The notes beneath the pieces are model-generated. The model was not told the DNA's origin, made no database searches, and was given only the letters and a program-made list of their open reading frames with translations. A program made the translations under genes and the position numbers. A stretch of DNA of 64,000 nucleotides from Streptomyces sp. Je 1-332 (lineage in GTDB: Bacteria; Actinomycetota; Actinomycetes; Streptomycetales; Streptomycetaceae): positions 3,596,001-3,660,000 of the forward strand of contig NZ_CP160402.1 of assembly GCF_040730185.1 (NCBI RefSeq), in the 5' to 3' direction. Below are positions 8,772 through 16,410 of this stretch, one piece after another. Each line of letters opens with the position of its first letter. Within the stretch, counting starts at the first letter, position 1.

Positions 8772-9554
8772 GTGAGCGAAGAAGTACCGGCGGCTGTACG
8801 GGTGCAGGGGCTCTGGAAGTCCTTCGGCCAGCAGATCGCCGTCGCCGGGATCGACCTCACGCTGCCCGCGGGCAGATTCATCGGCCTCGTGGGCCCGAAC
8901 GGCGCCGGAAAAACCACGACCCTCTCCATGGTGACCGGGCTCCTGCGCCCCGACCGGGGCACGGTCGAAGTCGTCGGCCACGACGTGTGGTCCGACCCCG
9001 TCCAGGTCAAGGCCCGCATCGGCGTCCTGCCCGAAGGGCTGCGCCTCTTCGAACGCCTCTCGGGGCGCGAACTCCTCGCCTACACCGGGCGGCTGCGCGG
9101 ACTCCCCGGTGACGAGGTCGACAAGAGAGCCACCCAGCTCCTTGACGTACTCGACCTCGCCGGGGCCCAGCACAAACTGGTCGTCGACTACTCGACGGGC
9201 ATGCGGAAGAAGATCGGACTCGCCGCCGCCCTGCTCCACAACCCCGAAGTGCTCTTCCTCGACGAGCCCTTCGAAGGCGTCGACCCCGTCTCCGCACAGA
9301 CCATCCGCGGCGTACTGGAGCGCTACACCGCGTCCGGGGCGACGGTCGTCTTCTCCTCGCACGTCATGGAGCTCGTCGAATCGCTCTGCGACTGGGTCGC
9401 CGTGATGGCCGCGGGCCGCATCCGCGCCCAGGGCACCCTCGCCGAGGTCCGCGGCGACGCCCCCTCGCTCCAGCAGGCGTTCCTGGAACTGGTCGGCGCG
9501 AGCAGCCGCGACACCGGCTCGCACCTCGACTGGCTGGGCGGCGGCACCCGATGA
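8772..9554 (+). CDS. ABC transporter ATP-binding protein
   Basis: 260-residue nucleotide-binding subunit of an ABC-2-like exporter. Walker A is GPNGAGKTT (41-49), the signature is STGMRKK (141-147, a variant of LSGGQ common in the CcmA/EcsA group) and Walker B is VLFLDEP (160-166) followed by 'FEGVDP'. GTG 8772 follows an aAGGGCGG ribosome site; the in-frame GTG at 8742 lies in the terminator-proximal leader. The stop overlaps the next gene's ATG by four bases, so the two subunits are translationally coupled. Substrate unknown. Confidence 0.9.
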   Translation: MSEEVPAAVRVQGLWKSFGQQIAVAGIDLTLPAGRFIGLVGPNGAGKTTTLSMVTGLLRPDRGTVEVVGHDVWSDPVQVKARIGVLPEGLRLFERLSGRELLAYTGRLRGLPGDEVDKRATQLLDVLDLAGAQHKLVVDYSTGMRKKIGLAAALLHNPEVLFLDEPFEGVDPVSAQTIRGVLERYTASGATVVFSSHVMELVESLCDWVAVMAAGRIRAQGTLAEVRGDAPSLQQAFLELVGASSRDTGSHLDWLGGGTR

Positions 9555-11146
9555 GCACGGCGCCCTCCCCCTCGGTCACCCCCGTCTTCGTACGGCTGAA
9601 GCTCTCGCTCCTGCGCAACGGCCTGCACCAGTCGACAGGACGCCGCGCCGCCTACATCGCGTCGGTCGTCGCCGCGCTCCTTGTCGCCGCGCTCCAGCTC
9701 CTCGGCCTGATCGCCCTGCGCGGCAACGAACACGCCGCCACCGTCTCCGTCCTGCTCACCGCCGTGCTCGCGCTCGGCTGGGCGGTGATGCCGCTGTTCT
9801 TCGCCAGCGGTGACGAGACCCTCGACCCCACCCGCCTGGTGATGCTGCCGCTGCGCCCACGCCCGCTGGTGCGCGCGCTCCTCGTCGCGTCCCTGGTCGG
9901 CATCGGCCCCCTCTTCACCCTGTGCCTGGTGCTCGGCTCGGTCATCTCACTCGCGCACGGCGCGACGGCGGCCGTCACCGGCGTCCTGGCCATCGCCCTC
10001 ACCCTGCTCGTCTGCGTGGCCCTGGCGCGCACGGTCGCCGCCGCCAACGTCCGCCTGCTGACCAGCCGCAAGGGGCGCGATCTGGCCGTTCTGAGCGGCC
10101 TGGTCGTCGCGGTCGGCGCACAGGTCGTCAACTTCGGCGCCCAGCGGCTCGGTTCGTCCGGCCTCTCGCAGCTCGACCCGGCGGCGGACGTCGTGCGCTG
10201 GATTCCGCCCGCGTCGGCGATCGGCGCCGTCGACTCGGTGAGCAAGGGCTCGTACGCCACCGGTATCGCCCAACTCGCCCTGAGCGCGGCGGCCCTCGCC
10301 GCCCTCCTCGCCCTCTGGCAGCGCAGCCTGACCCACCTCATGACGACCCCCGACGGGTCGACGCTCGCGGCGTCGGGCCCCACCAAGGCCCGCCCGGCAC
10401 GGGGCCTCGGCCGGCTGCTCCCCGGCGGCCGCACCGGCACGGTCATGGAACGCAGCCTGCGTTACGTGTGGCGCGACCCGAAGACGAAGGCGGCCTGGGT
10501 GACGTCCCTGGCCATCGGCCTCATCGTGCCGCTCTTCAACGCCCTCCAGGGCACGGGCTCCATCTACTTCGCGTGCTTCGCGGCCGGCATGCTCGGCGTC
10601 CTGATGTACAACCAGTTCGGCCAGGACACGTCGGCGTTCTGGATGGTCGCGATGACGATCTCGTCGACGTACGACGCCTACGTGGAACTCCGGGCCCGCG
10701 CACTGGCACTCCTGCTGATCACCCTCCCGTACGCGACGCTGGTGACGGTCATCACGGCGGCCGTACTGGGCGACTGGACGGGCCTCGCGGAAGCCCTCGG
10801 CCTCTCCTTCGCCCTGCTCGGCGCGATGCTGGCCACCGGCGCCTGGTCATCGGCGCGCTTCCCCTACTCGATCCCGCAGGAGGGCTACAAGAACGTGGCC
10901 CCCGGGCAGGCGGGCCTGGCCTGGATCTCCATCTTCGGCGGGATGGTCGCGGCGGCCCTGCTCTGCGCCCCGGTCCTCGCCTTCACGATCTGGCTGCACG
11001 TCTCGGGCGAAAGCTCCTGGTCGTGGGTGCTGCTGCCGCTCGGCGGCGTGTACGGAGCGTTGATCACGTACGCCGGCCTGCGGATGGCGGCGCCGAGGGT
11101 GGCGCGCAGGCTGCCGGAGATCCTGACGGCGGTCAGCAAGGGCTGA
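9551..11146 (+). CDS. ABC transporter permease (large ABC-2-type membrane protein)
   Basis: 531 residues with roughly a dozen hydrophobic segments, for example 'AAYIASVVAALLVAALQLLGLIAL' and 'LGWAVMPLFFASGDETLDPTRLVMLPLRPRPLVRALL'. The latter is a signature of the actinobacterial multi-spanning ABC-2 permeases in which two half-transporters are fused. It is encoded directly behind its ATPase with a 4-bp overlap, so the pair forms a complete exporter. The role is unassigned; homologues are conserved across Streptomyces. Confidence 0.85.
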   Translation: MSTAPSPSVTPVFVRLKLSLLRNGLHQSTGRRAAYIASVVAALLVAALQLLGLIALRGNEHAATVSVLLTAVLALGWAVMPLFFASGDETLDPTRLVMLPLRPRPLVRALLVASLVGIGPLFTLCLVLGSVISLAHGATAAVTGVLAIALTLLVCVALARTVAAANVRLLTSRKGRDLAVLSGLVVAVGAQVVNFGAQRLGSSGLSQLDPAADVVRWIPPASAIGAVDSVSKGSYATGIAQLALSAAALAALLALWQRSLTHLMTTPDGSTLAASGPTKARPARGLGRLLPGGRTGTVMERSLRYVWRDPKTKAAWVTSLAIGLIVPLFNALQGTGSIYFACFAAGMLGVLMYNQFGQDTSAFWMVAMTISSTYDAYVELRARALALLLITLPYATLVTVITAAVLGDWTGLAEALGLSFALLGAMLATGAWSSARFPYSIPQEGYKNVAPGQAGLAWISIFGGMVAAALLCAPVLAFTIWLHVSGESSWSWVLLPLGGVYGALITYAGLRMAAPRVARRLPEILTAVSKG

Positions 11147-11154
11147 ACGCAGAC

Positions 11155-11226
11155 GACCCGCGAGCCGTGGTCCCCGCCGTACGGAACGGCGGGGAGCCGG
11201 CCGGACGTACCGGCGGCTCGCGGGTC
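11155..11226 (+). terminator. Branched inverted-repeat structure after the ABC operon
   Basis: Outer 13-bp perfect arms GACCCGCGAGCCG (11155-11167) and CGGCTCGCGGGTC (11214-11226) enclose a 9-bp hairpin (11172-11180 with 11186-11194) and a small GCCGG/CCGGC hairpin. It starts nine bases after the permease stop and is best read as a terminator, although its three-way-junction shape is unusual. Confidence 0.7.
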
Positions 11227-11333
11227 GGGTGACTGCTTGGGATTGGGCCGGCTGCACGCACATCACACGTGCTGGTCCGGCGCCGAAACCGAGTTGCGAC
11301 GACGGGCCACTAGCCCGCAGTCACCTCACGCGT

Positions 11334-11395
11334 CCGGTTTCCATACATCTGCCGAACCACCTCCTCTCCGTGATGACTCACACCATAGGAACCGG
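11334..11395 (-). repeat. Imperfect hairpin at presumed right end of the IscB element
   Basis: Arms CCGGTTTCCATA and TAGGAACCGG flank a 40-base loop just downstream of iscB. IS200/IS605-type elements carry subterminal hairpins, so this is a candidate right-end recognition structure. The loop, read on the minus strand, contains a strong Shine-Dalgarno (AGGAGGTGG, 11366-11358). Confidence 0.4.
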
Positions 11396-11406
11396 GTCGG
11401 CTCGGC

Positions 11407-12768
11407 TCAACCGGTTTTTCGAGAAGGCGACGAGACGGGCTCAGGCCGGGTGTCGTAGGCATATCCGTCGCCGCGCTGGAGCAGCCGCAGATTCCTGTAC
11501 GAGACGTTGATCCGTCCCGCCGGCGTGGCCAGGCTGTGCTGTCCCCTGGCCCGTACAGAGATACGTCCGTTCCAGGTGCCCGCCCACTTTCCGGTGGTCG
11601 GCGTGGCACGTACGAGGTCCCCGGTGATGTATCCGAAATGCTGTTTGGTCCGGGCGCGTTGAAGCCGGGGAAAACCGAAGCGGTCGGGGGTGGTGCGGGC
11701 GTAGGAGCCGCGTCCGGTCGATTTCACGACCAGAACGCGGGCGGGCACACGGACGATCCGGCCGCCGTTCCCACGATCCAGCTCGCCGATGGCCAGCGCG
11801 TCGGTGGTGTGGGTCTTGTCGAGTCCCGTCGCGGCCCGGTTCCGTTGTGTACGGATGCCCGTCCAGGCGTGCACTGGTGGCCCGAGAACGCCCAGTGCCT
11901 CGATGAGCTGCCGACGTGTCGAGTTCATGACGGCGGCGTCACGCAGGGGCGGACGGGTCTGCGCACGAATCCGCGCGAGCCGTTCGGGCTGGTCGGCAAG
12001 GAATTCGGCCACGGGTTTGCTGCCCTTGGCCTGGTTGCAGGGGGCGCACGCCAGTACGAGGTTGGAGACCCTGCTGGAGCCGCTACGGCTGCTGGGGAGG
12101 ATGTGGTCGATGTTGAGAGGCACGCCCGTCGCTCCGCAGTAGGCGCAGACTCTGCCCCCGGTGGCGAGCAGGAAGGCACGGGCGTCGGTTCCGGCGAGGG
12201 TGCCGTTCCGGTATTCGGACCCTTGGAGTTGTTTCCCCACACCCATGGAGTGGGTGTCGAACGCGACGCTCTCCACGTGAATCTCCGTTACCGGCGCGTA
12301 GCGACACAAGCGGTGAGCAAGGGAGAGGGTGGTGTCGACCCGGTGACGCAGCGACGGGGCAAGCCATCGCACCGGACGGGTGCGGTTGTCGCTTCGCGGC
12401 GCTCGGTGACGGAGGTTCGCGGATCGTCGTCTGCGCCGGTACCCGGCACGCTGTTCCATGCAGTGCCGGATCTGCTCGCCGCGGTGCCGGAGCTCGGCCG
12501 TCACCAATCCCCGGCGCACGAGGACCGCGCGTCCGCGCCTGTCGGTCTCCGTCTTCTCGTCCGTGAGGGCGAGGCCGGTCCCTTGAGAGCCGGGGTCGAT
12601 ACGTAGCTGCACTCCGTCGACCTCCGAGTCGGCGCGCGTGCGGTCCTTGAGCCGGATGGTGAAGGGGAGGTACCGATGGATCACCGCCCGGCCGGAGTTG
12701 AGAAGCTCCCGGGCGCGGGCAGGGTGGCACGGCATCAACGGCCTCCGGTCCTTGGCCAGTACGAACAC
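11407..12768 (-). CDS. iscB: RNA-guided HNH/RuvC endonuclease IscB
   Basis: 453 residues from the GTG at 12768, where the canonical IscB start (VFVLAKDRRPLMPCHPARAR, the PLMP domain) begins. All catalytic elements are visible: RuvC-I Asp58 in 'RIDPGSQGTGLAL'; an Arg-rich bridge helix about 91-125; RuvC-II Glu166 in 'IHVESVAF'; an inserted HNH domain with zinc knuckles C208xxC211 and C241xxC244, His222 (NIDHILP), Asn236 and Asn245; RuvC-III His320/Asp323 (KTHTTDALAIG). The C-terminal 110 residues should bind RNA/TAM. IscB is the Cas9 ancestor and nicks both strands of DNA under omega-RNA guidance. The frame is open upstream to 13113; ATG 13062 has a strong AAAGGAAGG ribosome site, but codon usage there is poor (see findings). 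Confidence 0.93.
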   Translation of the reverse strand: MFVLAKDRRPLMPCHPARARELLNSGRAVIHRYLPFTIRLKDRTRADSEVDGVQLRIDPGSQGTGLALTDEKTETDRRGRAVLVRRGLVTAELRHRGEQIRHCMEQRAGYRRRRRSANLRHRAPRSDNRTRPVRWLAPSLRHRVDTTLSLAHRLCRYAPVTEIHVESVAFDTHSMGVGKQLQGSEYRNGTLAGTDARAFLLATGGRVCAYCGATGVPLNIDHILPSSRSGSSRVSNLVLACAPCNQAKGSKPVAEFLADQPERLARIRAQTRPPLRDAAVMNSTRRQLIEALGVLGPPVHAWTGIRTQRNRAATGLDKTHTTDALAIGELDRGNGGRIVRVPARVLVVKSTGRGSYARTTPDRFGFPRLQRARTKQHFGYITGDLVRATPTTGKWAGTWNGRISVRARGQHSLATPAGRINVSYRNLRLLQRGDGYAYDTRPEPVSSPSRKTG

Positions 12769-13183
12769 TCTGCTCGCACCGATGCCCCCGGTGTACCTGG
12801 GGGATGTGGGAACGTCACCGCTCCCGTTCTCTGCCGTCTCCGCCGCCGCAGCGGCCGATCCGGCGTGACGCCGACGGGGTTTGACGCGATACCCGCCGGT
12901 CTCCCCTCGCCCATGTTCCCCGCCGGTGCCCCGCACGGTGGCGGGGAGTCCGTGAGCCGTTTCGTCCTTGCTCCTGAGGGTGTCTGCTCTCACGGATTCC
13001 AGAGCGGGCTGCTGAGGAAGCACAGCCCGGTGGGTCTGCTCGCCTGCGGGAAACGTAGTCATCGAAGAGCGCCTTCCTTTGACCTGGTGGTCCTGATGAC
13101 TTGGGCTGATCACTCGGCCTGTCCCTCTGAGGGGCAGGCTCCGGTGTGAGGCGAAGAGCGAGTGATCCCCCTTCGTGTGTATT
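12769..13183 (-). ncRNA. Probable HEARO/omega RNA of the IscB system, with 5' guide
   Basis: Located directly upstream of iscB on the same strand, where IscB-associated HEARO/omega RNAs are encoded. Read 5' to 3' on the minus strand: a 9-bp stem GATCACTCG (13167-13159) / CGAGTGATC (13116-13108) enclosing an inner GCCTG..CAGGC hairpin (13139-13117); GGGCTG/CAGCCC; an 8-bp stem TCCGTGAG/CTCACGGA; a nested CCCCGCC/GGCGGGG hairpin with GTGC/GCAC inside; and CCGGCG/CGCCGG. The roughly 16 bases 5' of the first stem (13183-13168) would be the guide. Boundaries and the RNA family are inferred, not modelled. Confidence 0.65.
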
Positions 13184-13430
13184 CGCTGCCGACGCTAGCT
13201 GTCGCGCGTCTCCAGAGGGTCTGGACCACTCAACGTCAGCCATCTGTGCGAATCTTTGGACGTGCGTCTGATCCTGGGCACCCCGCCCCCGCTCCACATT
13301 TCGGGGGCAACGATTTCGTCCGACTTCTGGGAAGTGCCTGTGGGGTGCGTCACGTTCGAGTTCAATGATCTGACGTGCGGTACACGCGGAACATGCAGCT
13401 CATGAGGACACGGCCTGCAGGGGGTGCCAG

Positions 13431-14807
13431 GTGAGTGCTTCCCGGCGTAGCGGAACCACCGACGAGCTGGGGCCGGAGGAACCCGAGCCCGGTGGGGCCG
13501 AATTGCTCGCGGCGTTGCTGGACGGGATGGACGCCGCCCTGTGTGCGTTCGACGCCGATGGGGTGGTGACGCACTGGAATCGTGAGGCCGAGCGGATTCT
13601 CGGGTGGTCGGCGGCGGAGGCCGTCGGGCGGCAGGGGTTCGCGGGGTGGGCGGTGCGGACCGCCGATGCCGAGGAGGTCGAGGCGCGGCTGCTGTCGGCC
13701 ATGGAGGCGCACGGGCGGCAGGTGCACGAGTTCGCGCTCCTGACGAAGGACGGCGGGCGGGTGCTGGTGCGGACCCAGTCGGCTGCCGTGCGGGGCGGGG
13801 ACGGTAAGCCCTCCGGGGTGTACTGCGCGTTCAGCGAGGTCCATGCGCAGATCGACCTGGAGCGTTCCATCGCGCTGAGCGAGGCTCTTTTCGAGAGCGC
13901 GTCGTGGGGTGTGGTGCTCGTCGACGCCGATCTGCGTCCCGCCGTGGTGAACGAGCATGCCGCGCGGTCGCTGGGGATGGGGCGTTCGGCTTTGCTGGGG
14001 CGGCCCCTCGGGGAGTTGCTCGGGCAGGGTGTGGAGGAGCTGGAGAGCGCGCTGAGTCATGTGCTCGCCGAGGGGGCTCCGCCGGCGCCCGCCGAGATGT
14101 GGGTGTCCGTGCGGGCCACGGAGAGCGGTGAGCCGGAGCGGCGTTGCTGGCGCAGCGGCTTCCTGCGGCTCGCGTCGCCGCTGGCGGAGGAGCCGGTGCC
14201 GCTGGGGGTCGCGTGGCTCTTCCTGGACGTGACGGAGGCCAAGCAGACGGAGCAGGAGGCGGCGCAACTGCGCTTCCGTTCGCAGCAGTTGCACCGGGCG
14301 GCGCGGGCGGCGGGCGAGTGCGAGGATCCGACGGAGGCGGCGACGGTTCAGCTGGACTTCGCGCTGGCCGGCTTCGCCGATCACGCGCTGATCGATCTGG
14401 TGGCGGGCGAGGGGGGTACTACTCCGGTGCGGCTCGTGCGGGCCGCGGCCACGCCCGCGGGGGCTCCTGGCCCGTGCCTGCCGGCGGCCAGGGCGGGCCT
14501 GCCCGTCCGCTATCTGGAGGGCCACCCGGCTCCGCAGTGCGTGGACCGGGTGGGTTCCGTACGGGCGAGCGCCGGCACCGCGCCGCCCGAGCGCGCCCGG
14601 GAGTGGGCGGCGGCCAGACAGTGGCCGGAGGACACCGTCCACGCCCTGTGCACGGTGCTGCGCAGCCGGGGGCGGACGTTGGGGGTGGTGACGTTCCTCC
14701 GGGGGGCGAGCCGTACGCAGTTCGAGCGGGCGGATGCGGCGTACGCGGAGAGCGTCTCGGCGAGGGTTGCGGCCTCGCTTGACCTGGCCCGGGTGCTGGG
14801 CGGCTGA
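13431..14807 (+). CDS. PAS-domain sensory protein, probably with a degenerate GAF module
   Basis: 458 residues, soluble. A first PAS domain (about 25-140: 'LLDGMDAALCAFDADGVVTHWNREAERILGWSAAEAVGRQG') is followed by a second PAS (about 150-270: 'LFESASWGVVLVDADLRPAVVNEHAARSLGMG'), a short linker 'DVTEAKQTEQEAAQLRFRSQQL', then a GAF-like region (about 300-455: 'QLDFALAGFADHALIDL'...'GVVTFLRGASRTQFERADAAYAESVSARVAASLDLAR'). No PP2C or kinase domain follows, so it looks like the sensor half of the SpoIIE/PP2C-type proteins frequent in Streptomyces. GTG 13431 has GGGGGTGCCAG upstream. The ligand is unknown. Confidence 0.8.
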   Translation: MSASRRSGTTDELGPEEPEPGGAELLAALLDGMDAALCAFDADGVVTHWNREAERILGWSAAEAVGRQGFAGWAVRTADAEEVEARLLSAMEAHGRQVHEFALLTKDGGRVLVRTQSAAVRGGDGKPSGVYCAFSEVHAQIDLERSIALSEALFESASWGVVLVDADLRPAVVNEHAARSLGMGRSALLGRPLGELLGQGVEELESALSHVLAEGAPPAPAEMWVSVRATESGEPERRCWRSGFLRLASPLAEEPVPLGVAWLFLDVTEAKQTEQEAAQLRFRSQQLHRAARAAGECEDPTEAATVQLDFALAGFADHALIDLVAGEGGTTPVRLVRAAATPAGAPGPCLPAARAGLPVRYLEGHPAPQCVDRVGSVRASAGTAPPERAREWAAARQWPEDTVHALCTVLRSRGRTLGVVTFLRGASRTQFERADAAYAESVSARVAASLDLARVLGG

Positions 14808-15016
14808 GGGCCCGCCTGCCGCGGGGGCGCGGGGCTTTCCGGCCGCTGCTTCCCTGCCGGGGGCGGGCCGCGTATCCCCCACCGGTGGGCGGGCGTTCGG
14901 GGGCGCCGCGTTTCTCCCTGCTGAGGGAGGGGGTTCGAGGCCGCCGCGTTTCTCCCGGTCAGTGGGCGGGGGGTCAAGGCCGCCGCGTTCCCCTGCCGGT
15001 GGGCGGGTGTGCAAGG
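14808..15016. repeat. Imperfect G/C-rich direct repeats downstream of the PAS gene
   Basis: Three or four degenerate copies of a roughly 45-60 bp unit (…ggtgggcggg…caaggccgccgcgtt…) follow the PAS-gene stop and lead into the hairpin/G-quadruplex pair. No coding potential is credible here; open frames in this stretch are repeat-driven. Confidence 0.6.
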
Positions 15017-15139
15017 CCGCCGCTTCGCGGCGGATCTTTCCCGCCCACCCACCCGATCACCCTGCGGTGCATCGAGTGAGTGATCATCCGCCGCCGGGCA
15101 AACGGGTGGGCGGGTGGGGAAATCCGCCGCGAAGCGGCG
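15017..15139. repeat. Inverted pair of hairpin + G-quadruplex modules
   Basis: Left module: hairpin CCGCCGC-TTC-GCGGCGG (15017-15033), then CCCGCCCACCCACCC (15040-15054, a four-tract G4 motif on the minus strand). Right module, inverted: GGGTGGGCGGGTGGGG (15104-15119), then hairpin CGCCGC-GAA-GCGGCG (15125-15139). GATCAC/GTGATC sit between them. It lies between the convergent ends of the PAS gene and the efflux permease, and the same module type recurs at 63.5 kb with changed but still complementary stems. Confidence 0.85.
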
Positions 15140-15192
15140 ATTCAAAAGTCCACCCGCCGGCAAGGGCAAGGCGAATCCGTCCCCCCGGCCGG

Positions 15193-16410
15193 CTAGGCCG
15201 CGTGCAGCGCCAGTGTCGGGGAGAGCCGCGCCGCGCGGACCGCGGGGTACAGGCCGGCCACCGTTCCGATGACCAGCGTCGCGCCGAAGCCGCCGCTCAC
15301 CGCCCAGAGGGGGACCACCCAGGGGAGGCCGCCCGACGCCGCGTACACGCCCGTCGCCGCCGCGCCCAGGGCGATTCCGGCGAGGCCGCCGAGGCCCGAA
15401 AGGAGGAGGGACTCCGTCACGAACTGGATGCGGATCTGCCCCTTCGTCGCGCCCATCGAGCGGCGCAGACCGATCTCGTACCGTCTCTCCAGGACCGAGA
15501 TGATCATGGTGTTGGCCACGCCGACTCCGCCCACCAGCAACGCGATCCCGCCCAGGCCAAGGAGCAGCGTCGAGAACGCGCCCTCCGTCGCCGCCTTCGC
15601 CTGCAGCGCCGACGACGGGTCGGTGACCTGGACGTTGCGCGGGTTCTCCGGGTCGATCGACGCGGCGAGCAGGTCACGGACCTTGTGCACCGAGGCGTCG
15701 GTCGAGCGCTCGTACACCGACGTCGGGCGGCCGTCGAAGCCGAGCTCGCTCTTCGCCGCGTCCCAGCCCACGAGCGCCGAGCGCTCCACGTCGGGCGAGA
15801 GCGGCAGCGGGTCGAGGATGCCGACGACCGTGAAGTACCGGTCGTCCACCCAGACCTGCTGGCCGGGCTCGGTGATGCCGAGGCGTTGCGCCGCGACGTG
15901 GCCGAGGACGATCGACGGGTAGCGGCTGTTGGCCGCGTTGAACCACGTGCCGCTGTCCATCTCGCCGCGCAGCACCTTCAGCAGGCCCTCGGTCGTCGCC
16001 TTGACGGCGATGCCGCCGGTTTCGTCCTCGGGGATCTTCTCGCTGCGCCGCACGGTGTTGTCCAGGTCGCCGGTCGCGCCGACGTCCTGTACGCCCTCCA
16101 CGCGCGAGACCCGGCCCGCCGCGTCACGCGGCAGCACCACCTTCTCCCCGGAGAACATCGGCTCCCCCGGGGCCGCCACCAGCATGTTCGTGCCCAACTC
16201 GTCCAACTCCTCCATAAGTTGGGCCTTGCTTGAGGAGGAGATGCCCACCACCGCGATCATCGTCGCTATCCCGATGGCGATTCCCAGGGCGGAGAGCACG
16301 ACCCGTACCGGACGGCTGCGCAGTCCCGCCGAGCCGACGTGCAGGACGTCCCGTGGGCCGAGCCGTGCCGCCTTCAGGCGCACGTGTCCGACGCGCTTCG
16401 TACGGATCAT
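15193..16410 (-). CDS. MacB/FtsX-type ABC transporter permease
   Basis: 405 residues with the MacB layout: one N-terminal helix (about 30-58, 'RVVLSALGIAIGIATMIAVVGISSSS'), a large extracytoplasmic domain, then three C-terminal helices (about 275-400) with the FtsX-core signature 'RRYEIGLRRSMGATKGQIRIQFVTESLLLSGLGG'. It works with the ATPase gene directly upstream (4-bp overlap) and the adaptor before that to expel a peptide, antibiotic or lipid-like substrate. Homodimerisation and mechanotransmission are known for MacB; the substrate is not deducible. Confidence 0.92.
   Translation of the reverse strand: MIRTKRVGHVRLKAARLGPRDVLHVGSAGLRSRPVRVVLSALGIAIGIATMIAVVGISSSSKAQLMEELDELGTNMLVAAPGEPMFSGEKVVLPRDAAGRVSRVEGVQDVGATGDLDNTVRRSEKIPEDETGGIAVKATTEGLLKVLRGEMDSGTWFNAANSRYPSIVLGHVAAQRLGITEPGQQVWVDDRYFTVVGILDPLPLSPDVERSALVGWDAAKSELGFDGRPTSVYERSTDASVHKVRDLLAASIDPENPRNVQVTDPSSALQAKAATEGAFSTLLLGLGGIALLVGGVGVANTMIISVLERRYEIGLRRSMGATKGQIRIQFVTESLLLSGLGGLAGIALGAAATGVYAASGGLPWVVPLWAVSGGFGATLVIGTVAGLYPAVRAARLSPTLALHAA

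Larger units (their letters stand above)
11330..13183 (-). mobile_element. IscB element (omega RNA + iscB), approximate limits
   Basis: An insertion-like unit between the ABC operon and the PAS gene, containing on the minus strand a structured RNA region followed by iscB. The right end may be the imperfect hairpin CCGGTTTCCATA (11334-11345) / TAGGAACCGG (11386-11395); just beyond the stop the minus strand carries GTGA, the motif reported next to HEARO/IscB insertions. The left limit is set only by the start of the stem at 13167 plus about 16 bases of presumed guide. No TnpA-Y1 transposase is present, so it would be non-autonomous. The limits are inferred. Confidence 0.55.

Noticed and set aside
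13162..13430. Short plus-strand ORF before the PAS gene
   Set aside because: It overlaps the presumed IscB guide/omega-RNA boundary, has no ribosome site and atypical codons; treated as the PAS-gene promoter region.
14808..15169. Open frames in both directions between the PAS gene and the efflux permease
   Set aside because: They derive from G/C-rich repeats and hairpin/G4 modules and show no codon bias or homology.
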